Shown here: positions 50,502 to 63,900 of the stretch, one piece after another
How the letters are laid out: each line of letters begins with the position of its first letter
Position numbering within the stretch: the first letter of the stretch is position 1
DNA from: Cladorrhinum sp. PSN259
Lineage: Eukaryota; Ascomycota; Sordariomycetes; Sordariales; Podosporaceae
Direction of reading: 5' to 3'
DNA: 64,000 nucleotides
Assembly: GCA_033725935.1 (NCBI GenBank)
Contig: MU867076.1
Span: 434,001 to 498,000, forward strand
Position numbers and translations under genes: made by a program
The notes under the pieces: model-generated
Seen by the model: the letters and a program-made list of their open reading frames with translations, nothing else
Database searches by the model: none
What the model was told of the DNA's origin: nothing

Positions 50502-51085
50502 TCAAGCTGTAACTTTGACCTTGACCGACACACAACCAGTGTAGCTCAAGCCAGGGGGAGTCAAGTACATATAGGTAGCACATTGGTTGATGGTGTTAAA
50601 GTTGGTCCAGCTTGCCACTTTGGTTTGGCAGCTGAGGTAACCTTCGGTCACCGGTACATCGCCGCTTCCGTTGGCAGCGTGGAAGGTCAATACTGAAGAA
50701 GTGGAACTCACACGATACGCCCAGAGCGTAATAGATGGTGATCCCTAGATGTAAGGAATGCCTCCTGCTCCATTCCGCACAATCTGAGAGGCGCCTGTGG
50801 TTGACCATTGAACATTAGCCGAAGGCAGCAATGGACTCAAATTTTGCTCGGCCTTGGGTCCGTCTTCAAGTACAAAAACACTTGTCTGCAGAGACGTAAC
50901 AATTGTGGTGGTGGTTTAAAGTGCCGTCTTAACTGTTGTGGGGATAGTAGGGGCGACAAGGTTCACAATAACGGTGGCCACGACAGGTGCCCCAAGGGTT
51001 CAAATGCATGCAGCATATTGTTCCTCGGGATTCCTACAACCTGCTCGAGGCAGTCATTGTAAGTACATAATTGGCTGAAGGGATT
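50502..51085 (-). pseudogene. Decayed secreted-type protein gene
   Basis: One minus-strand frame stays coding-like for ~165 codons but contains TGA at 51002-51000, TAA at 50918-50916 and TAG at 50747-50745 before the natural TGA at 50504-50502. Pieces: a Val/Thr-rich linker (VATVIVNLVAPTIPTTVKTA), VQWSTTGASQIVRNGAGGIP, then YLSCQTKVASWTNFNTINQC and GLSYTGCVSVKVKVTA. In a neighbouring frame upstream, CTYNDCLEQVVGIPRNN adds a Cys-rich N-terminal piece. Thr-rich linker plus Cys-bearing C-terminal domain is typical of fungal extracellular proteins. TAA and TAG can come from CAA and CAG by single C-to-T changes. The family name is not known to me. Confidence 0.6.
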
Positions 51086-52232
51086 CAGTGACGTTCACAC
51101 TGTGGCCATAAAGAGTGTACTGTGGCTTAAGCCACAAAACGATATTATCAACTTACCCCTGATGTCAAATCCCAAAGTGGTCAAAGGTTTTCACTAGTTC
51201 ATCAGCCGCAGCGGATCTTGACAGACCTCCAAGAATCTTCATGGTTTCTTGCCAGACTCCGAACCAGTCAGAAATCAAAATGTTCCACAGCAAGCAGGGG
51301 ATTACCCCTGAACCAAAACAAAACATCATCACGTGCATCCCAAACAACACCATGACAATGCACTGTTGGTGGACAAGCATGGCATAAGAAGCTAGTGATG
51401 AACGATTTGGGCTTCCATCCGTTTTCGCCCTCTGATATCGCGGAGTAGATATCTAAACGTCTAGAAAACCATCCCATCTTATGTCTTTACTCCTTCATTT
51501 CCCCTAAGCTCGTATGCACATTTCATGATATTGGGAAATTGCTTGCTCTTCATTATGGTTTCGTACGAAACTACCTTTTGCAGACGTCTGAACCTGTGTT
51601 CGCCAAGTCCAAGCGGATTGATGCCCTCCGGAGCTGAGCAACATGCACCAAAGACCTTCAAACTCATCTCTCAACGACTGGCTGTTGCACTACTCCTTGA
51701 GGAAATGCATCACACCTAATTTCATGAATCATTAGTTCCATCAGGCCAAGTGACATAATAATCCAGATAATGGCATCATCAACATCTGCTTGTGCCAAGT
51801 GTCTTCAACAATGTTCAGTTGAGCTTCGAGTGGATCCAAAAGTTCCGTCTGAACTCGACATTTATGTTTCCGAATGGGCTGTTGGCTCTTCGTAACAGCA
51901 AGTTTCTCTGGTGCTGTCCAAATTTGTCGCGCCCAACAGTTCCCGCATATCAATTTACAATCTCAAGCCCGCTCCCGACGGTTCTGGTACCTCAGCTTGT
52001 AGAACCAAACGGAACGTCTCCAGTCTTGCAAACCAGACGCACCTCACCGCTCCCTCTATCTAAATCATCTTTGAACCACTTGACATTTGATATTAATGAT
52101 CTGCAGATAGCAAGGTGGCGGTCATAGATGAGTTCAGGTTTCGAATGAGTGGTATCAATATGGCGGAATATCCTCTTCAACCAAAATAGCAAACTTTTTC
52201 ACACAAGAGTGTCAATGTATTAATAAACACCT
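51086..52232. other. Possible gene remnants, unresolved
   Basis: Several minus-strand stretches have coding-like composition (MSLKVFGACCSAPEGINPLG from 51667; MGWFSRRLDIYSAISEGENG from 51477; ISDWFGVWQETMKILGG near 51280) but lie in different frames without usable introns. A 111-codon plus-strand frame at 51792-52127 overlaps some of them. Best read as remains of one or more old genes; no family recognised. Confidence 0.3.
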
Positions 52233-52433
52233 ATGAAACAGTTGTTCTGGCTGATTTTGCTCCTGGCGTGGAATTCGGCAAGTTATACCGGTAAACACCT
52301 AGTAAGCTGTGTTCACCGTGGTGTGGCCGAGCATTCCTTTCCTCTTGAGTTTCCAGTCTCCACGCGTTCCTGGATCTTTCTAGTCTTACGAGCTCACTCT
52401 ATCAAGAAAATGAAGACTGAGACATTTAAGTAG
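52233..52433 (+). CDS. Possible small secreted protein (66 aa)
   Basis: ATG 52233 begins MKQLFWLILLLAWNSASYTG, which looks like a signal peptide; the rest has one Cys and no domain. Short and unsupported by anything else. Confidence 0.25.
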   Translation: MKQLFWLILLLAWNSASYTGKHLVSCVHRGVAEHSFPLEFPVSTRSWIFLVLRAHSIKKMKTETFK

Positions 52434-52669
52434 ACATGATTTAAGTCTGCATTCCACCCAAATTTTAGGTAGGAAGACGGGAAACTTCACAACGTGTCTG
52501 GGAATGGAAATGTCTCGGTTGATGTTTACTCCCATACATCACAAAATACCAATCCCTTAAAACCCCGTTTCCCCTTTTGTAATGCCAACCGCCACTTCAC
52601 CTCTCACCTGCGCCTTGACATCACATTCTACCAAAGACACCGCGTGACACACCACCACCTATCGTCGTC

Positions 52670-53610
52670 ATGCGCTTCTCCCTCTTCGCCCTCGCGGCAA
52701 CCCTCGTGCCCAGCACATTCGCCCGCCTCCGTGCTACAGAAGTCATTGACCTCCTCGACGGCCTTCGCCGCGAAGCCAACCCCCTAGTCAGCACTACCAC
52801 CCTACTAGACCTCGACAACCTCCGTCTCCTCGTCCGTCTCCGTGGACCCTGGCAGGATATCGTGACCGGCCTAACCACGCTCACACTCGACACCAAAACA
52901 GTCGAGCGCACAATCAAGCTCCGCCATTCCTCCTCCAAAAGCGAACGCTTCACGGGCCTCGATGCAGCTGACATCTCGGATGCCTTCCACGATTATGTCA
53001 TTAGTCAGGCCGGCTTGCCTTCGACACTTCTCGGCGTCGCGGCGCTGGTCAGGAATGAGAGGGTGGTGGGACAGACGTTTGCGCCTGTTTTGAAGGATTA
53101 TAGGGATGCTTTTGATGATGTATTGTCCCCTTTTATCAATTTATGAGTAAAGATTCAACTGATACTAATTCGTTTTTATAGCTGACGGATACCCTGGCCG
53201 ACCGCGTGGACGACATCGCCAAGCAAGCAATCAAGGACGACGGCAAAGTTCTTGACGAATCCCTCAAGGCTGTTGCTGACGCTTATAGAAACGTCCGTGA
53301 CGGTACGGGTCTGAGTCTTAGTTTGAGTCTGGGTCTTGGACGGGGGAGGTTCCCGCTTGAGAGTGGTGAGGCTGAGCAGGTTGAGGTTAGAGCTGAGAAG
53401 GTTGAGGAGCCAGCTGTTGCTGCTGAGACTCCGGAGGCTGAGAAGACGCCCGAAGTTCCCGAGACTGCTAAGGCGGCTGAAGCCCCTGAAGCTGCTAAAG
53501 TCCCAGAGGTTGACCAGGCCTCCACCGCAGCTGAGGCCCCTGCAAAGATCGAGGAACATTTAAAGACTGAGGAGACTGAGAAGAAGGTTGCCAGGGGCTT
53601 CACTGCTTAA
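52670..53610 (+). CDS. Secreted helical protein, possibly HsbA-like, with PEA-rich tail
   Basis: Two exons, 52670-53119 and 53182-53610, phase 0, intron 62 bp (GTATTG...ATAG, branch-like ACTAAT); 292 aa. Signal peptide MRFSLFALAATLVPSTFARL. Residues ~20-190 are helical with regular hydrophobic heptads (VIDLLDGLRREANPL, GLDAADISDAFHDYVI, FAPVLKDYRDAFDD), the pattern of the hydrophobic-surface-binding protein A / cell-wall mannoprotein family. From ~215 the tail is a Glu/Ala/Pro/Lys repeat (TPEAEKTPEVPETAKAAEAP) likely extended and wall-associated. The family call is from pattern only; secretion is firmer. The TATAG acceptor and frame continuity support the join. Confidence 0.72.
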
Positions 53611-53714
53611 CAGTCAAGCTTGTGTCCCATCTCAGGAGAGAAGAACAAAAGTCTGTAGTCCATCAAAACGAGCAGTAGCAACAAGTTCTTGTTTACCATT
53701 TGTCTACTGAATGC

Positions 53715-54932
53715 TTAAAGCATTAGAATCCTGGCCCCCTCTTCCGGTGACTCCCCGTCCTTCACCTCACACAAATCAACCGCAAGCTTCAATCCCAACA
53801 GCTTTGCATCCACAACCTTGTTCTCCAATCTCTCAGTCCCGGCTACTCTTCCTCTCTTCTTATTCTCTGTCTTCTTTCCGACCTTTACTTCATCAGCCCC
53901 AGCACCATCAAACCCATCATGATGACCTCCCCACCGTCCCAATGTAGGACTAACAGCCATTTCCGCTACAGGCGCTGGTGTGCCTTCCCTACTTCTGTCA
54001 ACATCTATCCCCATAATACCCTTCACCCCCTGCATCGCCTTTTCCTTCTCCTCCATCACCTGAGCATGTGCCTCCGCTAGTTGAGTTTGAACTTTCTCTT
54101 GTTCAGCCTGGAACTGAGCGTGAGCCTCAGCATGATCCCGCGCCATCTGGACAACCTTTCCCAACAACAACACCTTCTTCCCATCCCCATCCTCATCCTC
54201 ATCCTCATCCCCACCCGTCAGTGTATCAGATGAACCCGGCACCATCCACCCCTCTCCTTCCTCCTCCTCAAGCACACAAGCACTCTCGAACCCTTTTCTG
54301 AAAGTATACTTCTTCATTCCCAACACGCACTTTTTTCTTTCCGTTATGCCTTCTTGCCCCTCCTCAGCAGGCTTCTTGTTCCCACCACTATCCGATTTAA
54401 GTAGATCCAGCATCTTGAACCGCACCGCGTCCCTCACCCACGCCATGAAATACGCCACGGAAATCCCGGGTATTTTTTCGTATTCCCTCCCGTGGGGCGG
54501 TACGTGGTTCTCGCGGGATAACAGGTCGTAGTAAGTGTATTTAAGCTCGGGGAGTACGTACTCCCCCTTGGGAATTATCACGGTAGTACGATGTCGTTTA
54601 GCGGTGGGTTGGGCAATGATCTCGGGGTTTAGACGTTGCTGTTGGCGCTTTGCTGAGCGGGGCGGCTGAATGCGCCGGTATGTTGGGATAGGAGACGCCC
54701 CGGCAACGGGAGTAGGAGCTCGCTCGGGGTGTGGTTGTGGTTCTGGTAAAGTTGTAGCTTTAGATTCAAGGAGGAGGTACCGCTCTATTTCGGCCTTGTA
54801 CCATGCTTTTGCGCGGGCGTAGAATTCGTGGAGGGTGTAGTACTCGTTCCTGCGGAGGGCAAGGATGTCGTGCTTGTGGGCGGATGGGGTAGAGTAATAT
54901 TTCCCTTTCGAAGGGTGTTGGTTGGAGGACAT
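53715..54932 (-). CDS. Unrecognised basic/acidic protein with coiled coil
   Basis: 405 aa, intronless, ATG at 54932. N-terminal helical region (LHEFYARAKAWYKAEIERYL), then a basic Arg/Gln stretch, then a conserved-looking block (ELKYTYYDLLSRENHVPPHG, then GISVAYFMAWVRDAVRFKML). An acidic run (GGDEDEDEDGDG) precedes an Ala/Glu/Gln coiled coil (DHAEAHAQFQAEQEKVQTQL). Basic patches (KKTENKKRGR) could send it to the nucleus. No signal peptide or membrane helix. No family recognised. Convergent with the secreted-protein gene, 104 bp apart. Confidence 0.75.
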   Translation of the reverse strand: MSSNQHPSKGKYYSTPSAHKHDILALRRNEYYTLHEFYARAKAWYKAEIERYLLLESKATTLPEPQPHPERAPTPVAGASPIPTYRRIQPPRSAKRQQQRLNPEIIAQPTAKRHRTTVIIPKGEYVLPELKYTYYDLLSRENHVPPHGREYEKIPGISVAYFMAWVRDAVRFKMLDLLKSDSGGNKKPAEEGQEGITERKKCVLGMKKYTFRKGFESACVLEEEEGEGWMVPGSSDTLTGGDEDEDEDGDGKKVLLLGKVVQMARDHAEAHAQFQAEQEKVQTQLAEAHAQVMEEKEKAMQGVKGIMGIDVDRSREGTPAPVAEMAVSPTLGRWGGHHDGFDGAGADEVKVGKKTENKKRGRVAGTERLENKVVDAKLLGLKLAVDLCEVKDGESPEEGARILML

Positions 54933-57900
54933 TGTTTCTTCAGAGGTCGGGTTGGAACCAGAGATACGATTTGGGCAGTTGCAACTTGAAGTAGGTATCT
55001 ATCGTAAGAGGGTGGGCTGACGAGCAATAGGTAACACACATGCAACTGGCGCTTTCAGGGAGAAAAGAAAATACAAGTTATTGGTATTCAACTGCACAGA
55101 CAAGTCTCGGTCTGAGTTCAATATTGAAAACTGACGAAGTGAGGGCTACAAAACAGTGAATTTTTGGAGTTGAGCTTCCAACGAACATGCACTTCCGTTC
55201 TCGGAAAAGTTGAAAGAGGTTTGTTCGTCATGACCTAGAGACTCAAACAAAGAAAAGCCCAAGCATGTCAATCACAAACAGTCAATGGTTCACGCGGGAG
55301 AGTATCTACGAGCCTCAGACAAAGAACGGTTCTAGAACCATCAGTAGTATACTTGATTCTTTTTGAGGTGGGTGATCAAGAGTCTCCTTGAAAGATACAA
55401 GACAGTATTAGTCTCGAGTACAAAGAGGGTTGTTTAACTTTTTTTGGCTAGAACATATTGGGGGAATGAATCTCTCCCCCTCGTTTGTTTTCCCGGGTAG
55501 ATTTGAAGATATGCTCTTTTCTATCGCGATGATACATTTTATCGTTCAAGCTTCAGAACTTTCTACAAGAAACGCAGCCATTCATACAATTAAATTTTGA
55601 TGTGCGCCCTTGTTTCTGAATGTGGCAGAACCTTAGACATCAACAAAGTGAGTCATCGCGTCTGATAACAGTCAGAAAGCCTGAGATGTAAAATCTTTTT
55701 CTTCCTCATTGTTTGTGCCTCCCTCCACCGTTCAAGTCCCGATCCACATCCCCATCGGGATCATCAAGTGATTGCCGTGCCTCAAGCCTTTTCTACATTT
55801 TTACCTAACCATTTTAAATGTAGAAGATAATTTTTACTCATGACCACAGTGTGTAAAATTAAATACTATTTCTGTACGACGCAGGTAATGTAAGCTTATG
55901 CTAAGCCAACTCTTACAGGCTATCTAGCTACAGGCTACAGCAGGCAGGCAGGGAAAGAAGTGGTAAGGATCCAGCACTAGCCGGTTTCATCGACGAGGCA
56001 CATAATCAACCCGCCGACGGACACTTATCCATCCATGGCGTGCTTGTGTCACAGTAACCATAACGGTAGCTTGTCGGACCTTTCTGGGGGGATGACCCAC
56101 AAACCAAACTCCGAACCCAACAAGGGCAGACCGGGGGGCCAGGCAGAAACACATCCTTTTCCGATTCCTGCCACAAATTCGCAATTTGAAGATCTTGTGC
56201 ATATTTGTCACTATATATGTATGGTCTCGGTCTAGCTGTTCAGTCACACGATAAACGAAAAGGAAAAAAAAGCCAACTAATGAAGATGGTGATACAGAAA
56301 AAGCAGCTACGCCTCTTTTCTGCGACGTGGGATGGTATTTGGATGAGGGATTATATCGTGTCGCATTGCAGATTTTTCTTTCTGTGGTCGGCAAATGGGG
56401 ACAAATCAGGTAAATGTATGTAGACTTGTGTTTAATTTGGTCGTAATTATCGTGTGGCTCTGAAAAGGTTGCTGCGGCTGGTGTGGAGGGTCCCTTGTGA
56501 TCCGGTTTGCACTACACAGTATAGGTGACACTGCATATGTATCTACATCCTTGTGGTCCATCCAGTTATCTCCATTCAACTTTCTTCTTGTTTCTTTCCG
56601 TGCATCAAGGCTCTAGAGAGAAACAAAAAGGAAGGGGCGGGAAACTTATCGCCCGACGAGGCATTCCTGCTGGATGCCCAATGCCAGTTCATGCTGCAAG
56701 AACCCAGCTCTAGCTAGCCCGAGCCACCGAGCCCTGCATCTGATATTATTGAGAAATGATACTGTTCAGAAACGGAAACACGGGCGGGTCTGAACCATAC
56801 AGTGTACACTCGATGTAGGTAGGTCTACACATTGGGGGCGTCATATATTATTGAAAGCCTTCTCAGACCTATGAGTTTGTTTGTGGCTGGCAGGGAATCA
56901 TGGACAAAACAACTCTCGTGGACCTTCGCCTCCCTCGGCGGAATCAACATGATACTCGCACTACTGACACAGAGTAACACTAGGATTTATCCCACATCAA
57001 TAGAAACGACCCCGAGTCCGAGCTTGCATTGTACGCGCTTCTAAATCCGCACTTGCACCAAGACGGGATAACTTGGCGGAGCAGGTGTGAGGCGCAGTAC
57101 ATATCATATCACCACTTTGAGGGTCTCGGCCCCGACCGATTATGCAGTGTGGTGGCTGAGTTTTGCCCAACTCACCTACACATGGTATGGTCCGATTACA
57201 TTGCAAGGACAACCAGTTAGATTCTATGATTGTAAGCAGATCAAGAATGACAAACAATTGTGTTACTATTAGTTATAGTGATGTATGTAGCACGTACAGG
57301 TAGTACATACATGATGCATCATACTCGTATAAGTAGGGTAATATCACCGTGATCATTATGACTGATGTTGTAGTGCTGATATGACTGGACATCGGGAAAG
57401 GGGCTTATCAATGTCAACAGACACTGTATGCAAATTTCCATCAAATTTCTTTTCAGCCTCATCCTCATTCCCTTCTTCTTTCTGCAACCACCGTCACATT
57501 TTCATCGTTGCATGTGGTAATTTCGGCGCAGACTAGGTATCCGTAAAGGTCACGGTAGGAATGATGATGCGCGACGGCAGCACCCCCCGGCCGCCGCGCG
57601 ATGGGAAGCCAAGGAATGCACCAAACAACGCCATCAAAAGTTCTTTACTCATCAACAATCATTTGGTGATTCCCACCCCTCGTAAGATTTGAAGTGATGA
57701 CTGATGTGTTTTCGGCCCCCCCTTTTTTTCCTTTACTCATTTCGCCCAAAACGGGTAAACGTGCTGAAAACCCTTGCTCTTTGTTCTCGTAAAAAAAAGA
57801 AAAAGAAAGGAAAAACACCACTCAACAAAAGAGGAATCAACAATCACCACCCGATACCCATTCAATGTCTCGATCGCCAACCTACTGAAACATGATAAAC

Positions 57901-60900
57901 ACAGTGTGCGCCGCAACATCAATGCGAAATAAAAAAGAATCCCAGACCCAGCACCCAACCCCCCCTCTTCCTTGTCTTGTCCGCTGCGGCTAGTCGACCG
58001 AGGAGCCACACTAACTCTTGTCGTTTGTTTTCCATTTCCATTTCCGTCGATTTCCGTTGCTCTTAAAAAACTCGGATCCACAAAAAAAATCCCAAGAATC
58101 TGGCGCGCTTTTCTTGGCATTCCATCACGCGGAGTTACGTACGGAGTGTGTATCTCCCCCGCGCTAGAACGAAGTAACAAAAATGATGATGACACGATTA
58201 CCTTATTTTTCTTGGTTTATCTTTTGTGTGTGTGTGTGCGTGTACTCATTCTATGATTACACATAATGACGCGCTACACCAGAAATGAAAACAGATGTAA
58301 AAGAGGGAAGAAGAAGAAGAAGAAAAGAAAGAAAAAAACAGACATCAACAAACCCTGAACCCCAAGTTTCAACCGAACCCGCCAGTATGGAAAAACAAAA
58401 ACTAGCGGTCTACACTAGAGCGGGCAACTAACGAGAATCCATCCAGGCGTTAGCGCCATCCCGAACTAACGGGCCAGCCCCCAGGCAGGATGGATCAATT
58501 GGGCTCACAAAGTGTGTTTTCTTATGGTCCGTTCCGGTCTTTTGATCTCCGAATGGTGTTTCATTGGAGAAGAGAAGTGGAGGAGGTCGACGGACGGAAG
58601 GAATCACCGAAAAGAGTGGCACGCGGATCTGTATACTACTGCTAGGCCGTATCGAGTGGATAGTGCATAAAATGCCACATGCACGTGGGTGTCACCTTTT
58701 TTATTTGTTTGGTGGACAAAATGATCAACATGATGAGCCATATCATGATCGTGAATGCAGGTTTGTACATGTACAGTAAGTAGGCAGTGACTGAAAAAAA
58801 AAAAAAAACATGATCTTACTATCATCCAGTTGCCAAATCATTGATGTAATTAGGCATGCAAGAAAAGTCGAAGAAAGCGAAACGCCTTTCGGGGCGTAAC
58901 ACACCATCACCAGTTCCAGATTTTGAAGTGAGATTGTGATTGATCTGTAGTAATCTGTACCAAGATACGAAGAAAAAGGAAAGGGTACCACAAGCGGGAA
59001 TAAGAAAGCAAGGGTGCAGGGGGAGTGAGTGTGTGAGTGAGCAATAAAAGGGAGCCATGTGATAGTGGCAACCAGCCAGCGCGACGAATTATTTTCTGGA
59101 AGAAAAAAAATAATTCACTTCTTTCCTTTCCTTTCTTTTTTTTTTTTTTTTCTTCACTGAAACTGAGGGATTAAATTTTTCCTCCGATGGCTGAAATGCT
59201 CAGCTGATATGGATGGGACTTGCTGTTCAAATAGCACGAGATGGGTAAAAAGAAAGAACAAAAAAAGGCAAGTGTGGGGGTCTAGTGCCACTCACTGCAC
59301 ACCGTGAAATGGAATCATGGGTCCTCAACCCATTTAACTGTCCTGAGTAATCAAGGAGCGGCACTTGCCACAAACCGGTAGACTTGCCGTAATCATATTC
59401 ACTATGCTGGTGTATCATGTGTGTTTTTTTTTGTGTCACGGTGTGTGTGTTCATCCGGTATACGAGCTTGCTCGTATGACGCGGCGAACAGGGGGCGTTT
59501 GTGATCGGCAAGCCCGGGCCGTTCGACCGCCTTTTTCATCTATGTACTGTGTAGAATGTAGATTAAAATTTACGCCGTACTGAAACTCTACCATAGAGTG
59601 GTACCCAAACTACTTGACAAGTGAAATGCTATCGATAAAATTTTGATGGTTGTTCATGTTTGACATTTGACTGTGGGATGCCAGAAAAAAAAATGAAGCC
59701 AATCCCAAAAGGCCGCGTCACCTTCCCCACGATCACACCTGCCTTTGGCCAAGACAACCGATATGATAGGTCTCGTCCTCCAATTCCTTAGATGATAGTG
59801 GACTCTCTTTTGTAGAAAATACGGCATGTGGCCGTTTGTATTGCCACGTATCCATATGGAATGGATATTGAGTGGCTTTTTAGTAGTCTACAGACAGCCA
59901 GTGGCGTCATTTCCCATATTGTACGGCATGATGACTCAACACACAAATTCGGCAAACATGTCATTTAGAACAAAATTTTAAAAATATGGTAATATTGGGA
60001 CATAATCACGCCTTTCGGTTCTGATTATCGATTATGCTGCCATATCCCGATGATCATGTGAGATAATGTGTTCTTTTCCATCGATACTAGTGAACAAGGG
60101 TGAAATCATTCATTTGCACCCAAGAAAAAAAGAATCCATAATAAATCCTCGACACGACACTGTCGGTCCTACAAGGACCGAGCCAAGCTCAATCCGGTGT
60201 CTGAACCGGTCTCGTTTGGAGACTCGTCTGTTTTGTTGGGATGGGCTTGAGAGCGAGCCATCGTTGCTCCGTTGGTCCCTGCCTAAATCTAGTTGCATTT
60301 CTACACTAACTGAGAGTTTATTATCCCCGATTATGCAAACTTTATTTTGAACCTGAACAGACAACATGGGGGTTCTGTGGCTGGTTACTATCCGAGATAT
60401 CATGTGCAACTATCCGAACCAACCCACACATATCTAAGCATTCCGTTTGCTCAGATAAAACATGTTCGTGTTACCATCCGGCCTACACAGGGAAACCGAT
60501 ATGGCCCAAAATGAACAACAACAACAACAACCAACCAACCAACCAACATGAGCGGCCCAAGATCCGAACGTATTGATGTACGAGTGTGGCACGGGCTCAC
60601 TACAAACAATTCTCTTAGGCAATCGGTCTTGAAACCCTTACCCTCCAGAATATATTTCTGTTGTACACTGCGTTATCTACTCGTAGTGTACTAAAGTTGT
60701 ATATGTGCGGCGCTCAGGCTGCATGCGGGTGGGGTGGTCGTGGCTGCGTGGCACATAATGCGGTCCATACATTTCAATTTCCTGGGGGGGCCGTGAGCCT
60801 GAACTGGAGACCTCCGAGCGCGCGGTATCGGTATCACGTTCTCCTTTTGGGGGCTCGTTAAGTCCGTGAATGGACGGAGGAGGATCAGAGTTTCATATGC

Positions 60901-63900
60901 ACCGCGATTCACTCACTAGTAGTATTTGCTGCTGCAGAATTTGACTGATAATTACTGTCTTGAGCCGTCTACGCAAACCTGAATAGAATCCCGTGGTTTA
61001 TTGGTATACAGATAACTAACGGCAATGGTGTCACGGCGTATACATGTAAATCACCAACAGCATTGGCCAAGGGCTCATTTGGTTGTCGTCAACTTGGCAT
61101 CATATTTCCATTTCTGGTTCCTTCATTCGTCGCGTGTAGGTGTCTTATGCACGCACAAAAAGGTCCCAAAACCCACTTTCGAAACTTGAACCAACATTGA
61201 ATGCACAAGAACCAACAAGCGCATTGGCATTGCCATTTTCATCCCATGTTTTAACACACAGTGTACCTGCCCGCGCATAAATCGAGACAATCTGTTTATG
61301 ATGCCCAAAAGGAAAAAAGAAAAAGGGGGCGTTGGGACCTGCCAAAATCCACTGATGACTGACTTATTAGTGATCACGGAGGACTTTGCACTGTATGCAT
61401 TCTTTCATGAAATACGGTAGAAAAAGCCCAATAGGTCCACTATATAGACCAGAGCAAGCGGATCGATGCAGCTAAACGCCCGTAAACTTTCTCTGTGACC
61501 CACGCCTACGGGATACCTAGTTAATTGCGCCTCTCTCTGCTGCGCTTGCAGCCTCCTCCACCACCTCCCAAAAACTGCAGCGCCTCCATCAACGGAGTTT
61601 AGAATATATCACATACAGAGTACAGAGTTGCCTCACATGCGGAGAGACAAGAAGTTCCGTGCACAATGGTTTTATTTTTTTCTTACATGCACGTTATGAC
61701 AAGCGAAGCTAGCTAGGGCCGCCAACCAACCCGGCCCAGACTGCTGCTAACAAAAACCTTCCGGTAACTAAATAAAAGTAACGGATCTGTTGGTCCAAAA
61801 TACTTGTGTGTTGAACAACATTTTGCCAATTTCGCAGGTAGTCATTGCAGTTTTTTTCACCGTTATTGCACACTACCTGGGCACTGTGGAAGACGCAAAA
61901 CAGAGGTTGAGTCCAAGAAAAAAGAAAACAAAAAGACAGTGTGCGCACGTACGCGACGCACGGTGAGTGCTGCCAACGGTGATAGATCCGCGGTCTCAAT
62001 GAGATCCCTGCACATAGAAAATTAAACGGGCCTCGGGAAATTTTGTGTTTTTTGTGACTGATAATGGAACGTGGAAGGGGGCAAGTCCACCGGATTGCTG
62101 GGATTGATGACGAAGGCGAGTTTCATGTGTGTGTGGAGTTTTTTTTTTTGAGGGTTGAAAAGTTGGTGAACAGGATAGGATGGTTGGGAATGACGATACG
62201 GTTGATCTTGTTGATCAGATCATGGATATTTTTATATATATATATATTTTTTTTGGAACACAAGTTAGATACAAAGGTTTTTTTTTTTTTAGGAAAGTAA
62301 TGATGAGTGAGCAAATCACAGTGTAGAATCCCGGAGATATCCTTGTTATTATCGTCGGAGTTTTTTGCCATTTTCGGGGTTATGACAAACAACTTGAGCA
62401 AGGATTTTTGATTCTGTCTGGTTTTTTGAACACCAAGGGTTTCTCAAATTTGAAAAGTCAGGGTTGTATTCCGAGGTTTTCCGAGTCTACTAGAAACCGG
62501 GACTGCCTCCTCGGTGTATCTCTCCGGCAAGTACGCAAAAACTCACCTTTTGCAAAAGCTCAAGTCCCGATTTAGTGTACATGCAGACTGTACATGTTAT
62601 CAATGATGCTTATATTCACTGTCAGCAAGATCACTAGTAGCTAAAATCCGGAAATCTGGTAGACTACTCGCGACCCGCAATTCGTTGAAGATCGTTATCT
62701 ATGATACAATCAATCAGAACGGACGTAATGAATCCTGGCGTTAGAATAAACTCAATCTTACTCGCGGAAATGATAAGGAAGGAATGAAAGGAAGGAAGGA
62801 AGGTGACATTATCCCACAAACGCAGACGCACGTAAGACGGGAATGATCATCTTTAGGAAAGAAAGAAAGAAGCATGAACTTTTGCGGTTTCTCTCGGGCG
62901 CACATAATCAATAATCAGAATTACGACAGTGATTTTTATCGGCAGCCACTGCCGAGACTGGCAATCTCATCAATGCGGGTTATACATGCACGTATATGTT
63001 GATACGGGTGGATGGTGTGTAAGAAACTTCGGGGCGTTAGACTAAGCGGATGATTCAAATAGACAAGGTTGTTGTATATGTGGCCTGTATGGATGGTAAG
63101 CCACATGGTGTACGCACATATAAAAGAGGGTAGGATATATATGCCGGGTTCGGCATATTACTGTGATTGGAGATTTACGACCCGCTGATGGAAGATTTTG
63201 ATCATATGGGACATTTCCGGTTTTGGCGATATTGCCTTTTCATTTGCTAACTGACAAAAAGGGGATTACAATGGACGATACTCGGATCTGACCCGAGTGC
63301 GCTGTCAGATTATCTTGTGACTCATCATGGTTTCCTTCGTTTTGACTACTGATCCATTTCCCGACAAGTGATGAATTGAAATCTCTCATCGCCATCACGG
63401 TTGCCGTCGTCGCCGTCAGCTGCTCGGCCCGAGTCATTCAGTGCCACCACGCTTTGAGTCCCCAACTTCCGGGTTTACTCCACCACGTCTGGTCTAGTGG
63501 ACATGGATGTTCAAGGGAAGCGATGGCGATTTTTTTCTTTCTGGTCTCTTTTTTTTTTTTTTTTTTCGGACATCGCACCCCTGTTTCTTTTGCGGCCGCA
63601 TTTTCAATGCTCCAATCCTTGGGGACAAACTCTCCATTTCCGGATGCTACGGTAATGTAGTAGTAGTCCAACTCTAGTCGGTGACTAACATTAAATCCCG
63701 GTAAATCTTTGTTTTTCGAATCCTTGGTCAAAAACAAAATTTGTTAACGAAAAAGAGGTCTCCATCTTGCTCAGCTGACAAGAGCAACTTAGTGGCAGCT
63801 TTTGAACGGGTGGCGTCAGGAATAAAAGCAACGACTGGTTGGGCCGATACGACTTGCCTCGCCCGGACAAGGACACTGCATGATGTGTAAGGTATGATGG

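Noticed and set aside
50355..50696. 113-codon plus-strand open frame.
   Set aside because: It lies antisense to the secreted-protein pseudogene, whose minus-strand reading has clear protein character.
57737..58195. 152-codon minus-strand open frame.
   Set aside because: Low-complexity, dominated by Phe/Ser from T tracts, with no motif.
60164..60180. Hairpin CGGTCC-TACAA-GGACCG as a terminator or RNA gene.
   Set aside because: Isolated short hairpin with no T run or flanking gene; chance is enough.
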